64,000 nt of DNA from Anaeromassilibacillus sp. An200 (GTDB taxonomy: Bacteria; Bacillota; Clostridia; Oscillospirales; Acutalibacteraceae): NCBI RefSeq assembly GCF_002160025.1, contig NZ_NFJU01000010.1, positions 36,406 through 100,405 of the forward strand, given 5' to 3'. The notes beneath the pieces were generated by a model. That model did not search any database and was not told the origin of the DNA. It worked only from the letters and a program-made list of their open reading frames with translations. Both the position numbers and the translations under genes were made by a program. The first letter of the stretch is position 1. Every line of letters starts with the position of its first letter. Below are positions 58,625 through 64,000 of this stretch, piece after piece.

Positions 58625-59878
58625 TCAGATATCTTCCGGATCTACAATCGTTTTATCCTCTGTGGATGCATACTTGAGCTTTTCCACAATCTGCTTGGTA
58701 TCGCGTGCGATAATCAGCTCTTCGTTCGTGCTGATAATCCAGACCGGAACGGAGGAGTCCGGCGTGGAAATCTTGCCCTCGCGGCCCGCTGTCATCTTGT
58801 CATTGAGTTCGCCGTCAATCTTGACGCCCATATACTTCAGATAGCGGCAGACGCTGTAGCGCAGGTGCGGCTGGTTCTCGCCCAGACCCGCGGTGAATAC
58901 CAGGCAGTCCAGACCGCCCATTGCGGTGATGTAGGAGCCAATGTATTTCGCAATCTGATAGGTCAGCATCTCATGAGCGAGAATAGCCTTGGGATCGCCT
59001 TCAATCTCCGCTTTCGTCACATCACGGTCATCGCTGTAGCCGCAGATGCCGTACATGCCGGATTTCATGTTCAGAATGTCGCTCATCTCGCCGGGCGTCA
59101 GGCCCTCCTGCTCCATGATAAAGGTGACGATGGAGGGATCGAGCGAGCCGCTTCTGGTGCCCATCATGAAACCGTCCAGAGGCGTGAGGCCCATGGTGGT
59201 ATCGATAACCTTGCCGTCGCGAATCGCGGCGATGGACGAGCCGTTTCCGATATGGCAGGTGATCATATTCAGATCCTCCAGCGGCTGGTGCATCAGGTGC
59301 GCGCAGTGCTTGCTGACATAGCGGTGGGAGGTACCGTGGAAGCCATAACGGCGGATCTTGTACTTGGTATAATATTCATACGGGATCGCGTACATATACG
59401 CCTTGGGCGGCATGGTGGAATGGAACGAGGTATCAAACACAACGCACTGAGGAACATCCTGGCCAAAGACCTGCTGGCAGGCGCGGATGCCGTCGAGCTC
59501 CGGCCCGTTGTGCAGAGGAGCCAGAGGAATCAGACTCTCGATCCCCTTGATCACATCCTCGTTGACCAGAACGGATTTGCGGAAAATGGAGCCGCCCTGC
59601 GCCACACGGTGGCCAATCGCGGAAACCTCCGTCAGCTTCTTGATCACGCCCGCTTCGGGGTCGGTCAGAGCCGTTGTAACCATCTGGAAAGCTTCGGTGT
59701 GATCCTTCATTGTCACACGCTTTTTCATCTGACGGCCATCCGCCGTCTTATGGCTGAACACACCGCTTTCCTGCCCAATCCGCTCACAATTTCCCTTCGC
59801 AACCATCTCTTCGGTATCCATATCAATCAGCTGATACTTCAGGGATGAACTGCCGGCATTGATAACCAATACTTTCAT
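58625..59878 (-). CDS. ackA: Acetate kinase
   Basis: 417 aa from ATG at 59878 (AGGAGG 5 nt upstream). MKVLVINAGSSSLKYQLID, IGHRVAQGG, CVVFDTSFHSTMPPKAYMYAIPYEYY, RRYGFHGTSHRYVS, ITCHIGNGSSIAAI, DTTMGLTPLDGFMMGTRSGSLDP and VFTAGLGENQP are all diagnostic. Makes ATP from acetyl phosphate in fermentation. pta is not adjacent. Divergent from tmcAL. Confidence 0.97.
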   Translation of the reverse strand: MKVLVINAGSSSLKYQLIDMDTEEMVAKGNCERIGQESGVFSHKTADGRQMKKRVTMKDHTEAFQMVTTALTDPEAGVIKKLTEVSAIGHRVAQGGSIFRKSVLVNEDVIKGIESLIPLAPLHNGPELDGIRACQQVFGQDVPQCVVFDTSFHSTMPPKAYMYAIPYEYYTKYKIRRYGFHGTSHRYVSKHCAHLMHQPLEDLNMITCHIGNGSSIAAIRDGKVIDTTMGLTPLDGFMMGTRSGSLDPSIVTFIMEQEGLTPGEMSDILNMKSGMYGICGYSDDRDVTKAEIEGDPKAILAHEMLTYQIAKYIGSYITAMGGLDCLVFTAGLGENQPHLRYSVCRYLKYMGVKIDGELNDKMTAGREGKISTPDSSVPVWIISTNEELIIARDTKQIVEKLKYASTEDKTIVDPEDI

Positions 59879-59935
59879 GATGTCCTCCTGCATTACATTT
59901 AATTTCCATCCCGCCGGCTTCCAACAGAAACAGCC

Positions 59936-59964
59936 TTGCGGTCAGGCGCTTGATCCCCTATAAT
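59936..59964 (+). promoter_or_regulatory. Promoter of tmcAL
   Basis: TTGCGG (59936-59941), 17 nt, TATAAT (59959-59964), about 137 nt upstream of the tmcAL start. Confidence 0.5.
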
Positions 59965-60100
59965 AAACTAGAATCCATGCGGACAACCGTCACACACACG
60001 GCGAACAGACGCTGTCTCCCAATAAGTATAGTACAAAATGACAGCAAATTCAAGATTTCGCCGCACTTTCCGGAAGATTTACCGAAAGGAGGAGCCCGCC

Positions 60101-61306
60101 TTGAAGTCAGCTCCTGTTCCCGCTGGAATTATCGCGGAGTTTAACCCTTTTCACCGGGGCCATGCGGCGCTGATCCAGGCCGCGCGGGAAAGCGGAGCCA
60201 CGCATGTGGCCGTTGTTATGAGTGGGGATTTTGTCCAGCGCGGCGCCCCCGCTCTTCTCTCCAAATGGAGCCGCACCGAAATGGCCCTGCGATGCGGCGC
60301 CGACGCTGTCTTTGAGCTTCCGCTTCCCTGGGCGATGGCGGGAGCGGAACGCTTTGCCCTGGGCGGCGTTTTTCTGCTTGCACAGCTCGGCTGCCGCCGG
60401 ATCTGCTTCGGCAGCGAATGCGGCGACGTGAAAGCTTTGCAGGAAACAGCCTCCCTTCTGCTGTCTCCCGCCTTTTCCGCACAGCTGAAACAGGAACTCT
60501 CACGGGGAACAGGCTTTGCTTCCGCCAGGGAAGCGGCCGTCCATTCTCTGGCCGGACCGCAGGCAGCCGCGCTGCTGCAAACGCCGAACAATACACTCGC
60601 CATCGAATACCTCAAAGCCGCACAGCTTCTGAGCATGGAGCTGGAACCTTTTACCATCACGCGCTTCGGTGCGGATCACCACGACAGCACCCCCCGCGCC
60701 GGCTTTGCCAGCGCTACCGCCCTGCGGGAGTGGATTCAAAAGGGCGAGGGTTGGGAGCCCTTTGTTCCTTCGGAGGCTGCGGAGATTATCAAGCGGGAAA
60801 TCGCTCTTGGCGCATGCCCCGCGGATCCTGCCCGGATGGAGCGTGCTCTTTTGTTTCGCCTGCGCTCCATGACGCTCGCGGAGTTTGCGTCTCTGCCCGA
60901 TATCAGCGAGGGGCTGGAAAACCGTCTCTTTGCCGCTTCGCGCAAAGCGTGCACGCTCGACGAATGGTTCTCCCTTGTCAAAACCAAGCGTTACTCCATG
61001 GCGCGCCTGCGCCGGATCCTCTTTTCCGCCCTCCTGGGGCTCACTGCCAGCGACGCACAGGGGCTTCCTCCTTACCTGCGTCTGCTTGGCCTGCGGGACA
61101 GCGGCGTTCTCTTCCCGCGGCAGGCAAAAGAGACAGGAAAAATACCGGTTTTAAGCCATTCCTCGGATCTTTTGCACCTTGACAAAAGGGGGCGGATTAT
61201 GGTTGAATTGGAGGGAAAAGGCAGCGATCTGCATGCGTTATTTCTTCCAAGGCCCGTTCCCTGCGGACTCAATCTTTCGCATGGTATGGTGCGCGTGCGT
61301 TCCTGA
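60101..61306 (+). CDS. tmcAL: tRNA(Met) cytidine acetate ligase
   Basis: 401 aa from TTG at 60101 (AAAGGAGG 8 nt upstream; the ATG at 60038 has no site). GIIAEFNPFHRGHAALIQAARESGATHVAVVMSGDFVQRG (HxGH nucleotidyltransferase motif FHRGH), ALRCGADAVFELPLPWAMAGAERFALGGV, GSECGDV and SPNNTLAIEYLKA-type motif TPNNTLAIEYLKAAQLL are those of TmcAL. It activates acetate with ATP and makes N4-acetylcytidine at the wobble base of elongator tRNA-Met. Neighbouring acetate kinase is a common arrangement in clostridia. Confidence 0.92.
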   Translation: MKSAPVPAGIIAEFNPFHRGHAALIQAARESGATHVAVVMSGDFVQRGAPALLSKWSRTEMALRCGADAVFELPLPWAMAGAERFALGGVFLLAQLGCRRICFGSECGDVKALQETASLLLSPAFSAQLKQELSRGTGFASAREAAVHSLAGPQAAALLQTPNNTLAIEYLKAAQLLSMELEPFTITRFGADHHDSTPRAGFASATALREWIQKGEGWEPFVPSEAAEIIKREIALGACPADPARMERALLFRLRSMTLAEFASLPDISEGLENRLFAASRKACTLDEWFSLVKTKRYSMARLRRILFSALLGLTASDAQGLPPYLRLLGLRDSGVLFPRQAKETGKIPVLSHSSDLLHLDKRGRIMVELEGKGSDLHALFLPRPVPCGLNLSHGMVRVRS

Positions 61307-61344
61307 TAGGCTGCCTTTATTCGCTGATCAGGAGGATGTTTGGT

Positions 61345-62280
61345 TTGGCCATTGAGATTAAGGAAGTCCATTACGACGCTTGGGGAAACTGTCTCCGCCT
61401 TTCCAACGGCTTTATCGAGACAATCGTTTCGATTGATTACGGTCCCCGTGTGGTATCCTTCCGGCTGGTGGAAGGAAAAAACGTTCTGTTTGAGGATCGG
61501 AATCAGTCGTATACCGTATCCGGCCCGGAAATGGATGAACATTACGGGACAGGAGCTGTTTTTTACCGCCGCGGTGGTCATCTGGGCTCGGTCGCACCGA
61601 TCCGGATTCCTGAAAGCTTTTTTCCGGATAACAGCGCAGTGGTTTACGCAGTCCGTCCGGACGGCGTTTCTCTCGTCTCTCCCCGTGAAAAAAGCGACGG
61701 TCTCAAGTTGACCACGGAGATTTTGATGGGAGACGGCGCATCGGACATCATGATTGTCCACAGCATCAAGAATACATCTCATGAACGCAAAAAGCTGGCT
61801 GTCTGGTCCTCCACTGCTCTGCGCGAAGGCGGGCTGGAAATCATCCCCCAAAACTTCGGGGATGCTTCCATTTTCCAGCCAAACCGTATTTTGGCGCTCT
61901 GGCCGGGAACGACGCTTTCCGATTCCCGCTTGTATGCCGGAGAACGCTATCTGACCATCCGTCAGGATACCGCATGCAAGAAAGACTTTGTGCTCGGTGT
62001 TAACAACGTTACCGGATGGGCCGCTTATGTTCTTCCCGACACCACCCTCGTCAAGCGTTATGTCCACGATGAAGCATCCTTCTACCCCAACCACGACTGC
62101 TCCTTCCGTACCCGCGTGACAGATGCTTTTGCGGAGCTGGATTCTTTCAGCCCCATCTACGTGGTAGAACCAGGAGAAGGGATCCGCCATGTGGATAATC
62201 TCTCCCTTTTTGCCACGCGAAATGGTGTAAACGGGACAGATGAAAATTCCATCGAAAGCTTTATGCAAAAGCTGTATTGA
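61345..62280 (+). CDS. DUF4380/aldose-epimerase-like protein
   Basis: 311 aa from TTG at 61345 (AGGAGG 9 nt upstream; the ATG at 61336 follows the site with no gap). NGFIETIVSIDYGPRVVSFRLVEGKNVLFEDRN, EKSDGLKLTTEILMGD, VHSIKNTSHERKKLAVWSSTALREGG and GRYLTIRQDTACKKDFVLGVNN-like GERYLTIRQDTACKKDFVLGVNN match DUF4380, a beta-sandwich family related to galactose mutarotases. Likely cytoplasmic sugar-binding protein; activity unknown. Follows tmcAL by 38 nt and is closed by a terminator. Confidence 0.75.
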   Translation: MAIEIKEVHYDAWGNCLRLSNGFIETIVSIDYGPRVVSFRLVEGKNVLFEDRNQSYTVSGPEMDEHYGTGAVFYRRGGHLGSVAPIRIPESFFPDNSAVVYAVRPDGVSLVSPREKSDGLKLTTEILMGDGASDIMIVHSIKNTSHERKKLAVWSSTALREGGLEIIPQNFGDASIFQPNRILALWPGTTLSDSRLYAGERYLTIRQDTACKKDFVLGVNNVTGWAAYVLPDTTLVKRYVHDEASFYPNHDCSFRTRVTDAFAELDSFSPIYVVEPGEGIRHVDNLSLFATRNGVNGTDENSIESFMQKLY

Positions 62281-62339
62281 TACAGAAACCTGCCTGCTGT
62301 AAGTGCAGAAAAGCTATACGCCTTATTGGATAAACGGAA

Positions 62340-62383
62340 ACGACGCACCCAGAGAAAAACATGCATCTGGGTGCGTCGTTTTA
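62340..62383 (+). terminator. Terminator after the DUF4380 gene
   Basis: ACGACGCACCCAGA (62340-62353) pairs with TCTGGGTGCGTCGT (62366-62379), then TTTTATG. The serpin gene on the other strand ends at the same point. Confidence 0.85.
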
Positions 62384-63778
62384 TGTTTCTACCGGTTGAT
62401 TCACAATTCCTATAAAGAGCGGAAGGTTTTCCGATGTTGTCACAGCGAACAAAAACGGGCGATCCAAGGTGAAGGTGATTTCTTTTTCCTCAGAAGCACC
62501 GGCCCCTTCGCCCACCCGCATAACCGTATAGGAAGCCCCTGTGCAGCCCTTCTCATCCACCAGCACACGGGAGGCCTGCTCCACGGAGTTGATATAAAGA
62601 TCGCTGCGATCGGTCAACGGAGAAAAATTTGACAGCTCGGCAGAAAACAAATTGGTCACTCCCAAACTCTTCAAATTTTTTTCCAGCGAAAGTTCACACG
62701 AAACATCAAATTTGGGAATGGAAAGATGAACCAAAGCTGTCTCTGGAATTCTCTCCTCCTCCCAGAGAAGAAAAGACAATGCCGCTCCATTGGAAACCAA
62801 CTCCTCCGGCAAAGTTCCCTCATCCGGCAGCATCAGCCACATCAGACTGTTGCCATCATCCAATTCCAGAGAAACTGCTGAAAAGCCATTTCCCTGATAA
62901 TACAGATGGCTTTTACTCTGCTTCATGAAATCACACAGCAAATTCCCCTGCGGACTGTGAAACACCTCTTCCTTTGTCGCCTCTTCCGAAAACTCATCCT
63001 TCCATGAGGCCTGATAAAAAACAGTAGAAACCAAAGCGGCCACCGTATCGGATGACAAAGCGGCCTCTCCGGCTTGCTTCTCCAACAGATTTCCTGTTTG
63101 ACCGTTCAGCCAGCTGCGGAGAGCAGCGTCCAGCTCTTCTGAGCCCATCTGCCCTCGAAAACAAGATGCATAGTAGACATTGGAGAGTGTTTGAAGCGTG
63201 GAAGGAACAAAAGAGTATTCTTCATTCAACCAAACAGAATTCGCCAAAAGCAGCTTCGTTACACCATCATCGCAATAGTTGGCGTTCCAAACGGCTTGTG
63301 CCTGTATTCTCAGGTCCTCCATCTTCTCGTTGCCTAACAGGTTCAGAATCTGCTCCCTTGACTCTCCGCCTGTCAGCTCTGCCAGCATCGAAAGAGAAAG
63401 ATAAAGGTTCAAAGGAGAATACACACAATTTTCCTCTGGATGTTTTGTCAGGATATTTACAGAAGATTTCTGAAAAAAAGGAATCAGCGCACTGAGACTC
63501 TCTGCTTCCTGCTGCAGGTTTTGCGTTTGCAATTCCCGATCGGCTTTCCACAAGGCATAATTCTTTTCATATGTTTCCGAATCCTCCGTATCCTGCGGTT
63601 TTTGTGCCATAGAAGGATATTCCGGCGTACTGACAGCATACACCGTTTCCAGAAGGGGATTCTTCGCGGGCTGTAAAACCGTTACAATACCAGCCAAAAC
63701 GGTGATAACCAATGCGATGCACACCAAAACAACAGGGCTCTTTTTTCTGTAAGAACAAGAGGTTTGCTTTTCCTGCAT
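62381..63778 (-). CDS. Membrane-anchored serpin
   Basis: 465 aa, ATG with AAAGGAG 9 nt upstream. Basic N-terminus, one membrane anchor (residues ~15-36, VVLVCIALVITVLAGIVTVL), a linker of ~60 residues with possible coil, then a full serpin fold: NCVYSPLNLYLSLSMLAELTGGESREQILNLLG, LLLANSVWLN, LVSTVFYQASWKDEF, MWLMLPDEG, LSIPKFDVSCELSLEKNLKSLGVTNLF and the C-terminal RPFLFAVTTSENLPLFIGIVNQP. The reactive loop reads VDEKGCTGASYTVMRVGEGAGASEEKE; its hinge has small residues, as in inhibitory serpins, but P1 cannot be fixed. Extracellular protease inhibitor, perhaps against host or community proteases. Confidence 0.92.
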   Translation of the reverse strand: MQEKQTSCSYRKKSPVVLVCIALVITVLAGIVTVLQPAKNPLLETVYAVSTPEYPSMAQKPQDTEDSETYEKNYALWKADRELQTQNLQQEAESLSALIPFFQKSSVNILTKHPEENCVYSPLNLYLSLSMLAELTGGESREQILNLLGNEKMEDLRIQAQAVWNANYCDDGVTKLLLANSVWLNEEYSFVPSTLQTLSNVYYASCFRGQMGSEELDAALRSWLNGQTGNLLEKQAGEAALSSDTVAALVSTVFYQASWKDEFSEEATKEEVFHSPQGNLLCDFMKQSKSHLYYQGNGFSAVSLELDDGNSLMWLMLPDEGTLPEELVSNGAALSFLLWEEERIPETALVHLSIPKFDVSCELSLEKNLKSLGVTNLFSAELSNFSPLTDRSDLYINSVEQASRVLVDEKGCTGASYTVMRVGEGAGASEEKEITFTLDRPFLFAVTTSENLPLFIGIVNQPVET

Positions 63779-63891
63779 GCTTTTTACTCCTTTCGCTTTT
63801 TCTGAAAAGTCTCTCGCGAATCAACGCCGGAAAGCGATGGAGAAACATCAGTACAAACCGTGAAAGCGAGAGAAAAGAATCTGGATATAGG

Positions 63892-63920
63892 AAAAAATCC
63901 GAACGCATACACGTTCGGAT
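63892..63920 (-). terminator. Terminator of tRNA-Asn transcript
   Basis: Minus strand CCGAACG-TGTATG-CGTTCGG followed by ATTTTTT (plus strand 63892-63920), 7 nt beyond the tRNA 3' end. Confidence 0.75.
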
Positions 63921-63926
63921 TTCATC

Positions 63927-64000
63927 TGGCTCCCCAAGTTGGACTCGAACCAACGACCCTGCGATTAACAGTCGCATGCTCTACCGGCTGAGCTATTGAG
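63927..64000 (-). tRNA. tRNA-Asn(GTT), 5' end cut by window edge
   Basis: Read on the minus strand the cloverleaf is clear: D arm GCTCAGCCGGTAGAGC, anticodon arm CGACTGTTAATCGCAG-like with anticodon GTT, T arm with GGTTCGAGTCC and the acceptor end TTGGGGAG-CCA, CCA encoded. The first two bases of the acceptor stem lie outside the window. Another tRNA or gene may follow on the right. Confidence 0.93.

Overview
The window looks like a chromosomal segment of a fairly GC-rich, anaerobic, gut-type Clostridia bacterium (Oscillospirales/Ruminococcaceae-like). This is inferred from strong AGGAGG ribosome sites throughout, a YpeB spore-germination protein, an LrgAB pair, acetate kinase beside TmcAL, YtcP/YteP-type sugar ABC permeases and several host-glycan-type hydrolases. 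No species can be named from the sequence.

Positions 1-25 kb hold most of a contractile injection system (CIS) locus. A long minus-strand operon starts near 20.7 kb and runs off the left edge. In order of transcription it encodes a protein with a CIS-type N-terminus, a module of exported or membrane proteins (C-terminally anchored protein, four-helix HAMP receptor with a degenerate nucleotidyl-cyclase domain, membrane-anchored MORN protein, exported TolC-like helical protein, anchored coiled-coil protein), and then the phage-tail-like part. That part is a Pvc16/DUF4255 protein, an unknown, a PAAR-like spike tip (DUF4280), sheath, tube, tail assembly chaperone with a -1-frame DUF6760-like extension, a second tube-like protein with a Gly/Thr/Ser-rich tail, a large coiled-coil protein and a Pvc7-like tube adaptor. 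Divergent from it are a histidine kinase (minus) and a response regulator translationally coupled to the CIS AAA+ ATPase (plus). Paired direct repeats with 11-nt spacing lie at the operon promoter. The number of membrane proteins suggests a membrane-docked injection system rather than a freely released particle. The remaining baseplate genes must lie left of position 1, and no effector toxin is recognisable here.

25-34 kb: a small protein/methyltransferase/acetyltransferase operon; a fluoride riboswitch in front of a frameshifted cation:proton antiporter; a sulfatase with a divergent AraC regulator; lrgAB; ypeB; a C26-type glutamine amidotransferase.

34-44 kb: a glycan-degradation operon (GH43-like, DUF5107/TPR, frameshifted GH-A enzyme), an ADP-ribosylglycohydrolase-family protein, and a zinc-type ABC importer behind a perfect 14-1-14 palindrome.

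44-64 kb: serC-serA, nagA, an MBL/beta-CASP RNase-like protein, a sugar isomerase/dehydrogenase pair with a frameshifted divergent AraC gene, a DUF4185/sugar ABC importer operon with its AraC regulator, ackA, tmcAL, a DUF4380 protein, a membrane-anchored serpin and a tRNA-Asn cut by the right edge.

Three genes (antiporter, GH-A hydrolase, AraC) each carry a single-base indel at a short homopolymer. These could be assembly errors or true pseudogenes; the sequence alone cannot decide.
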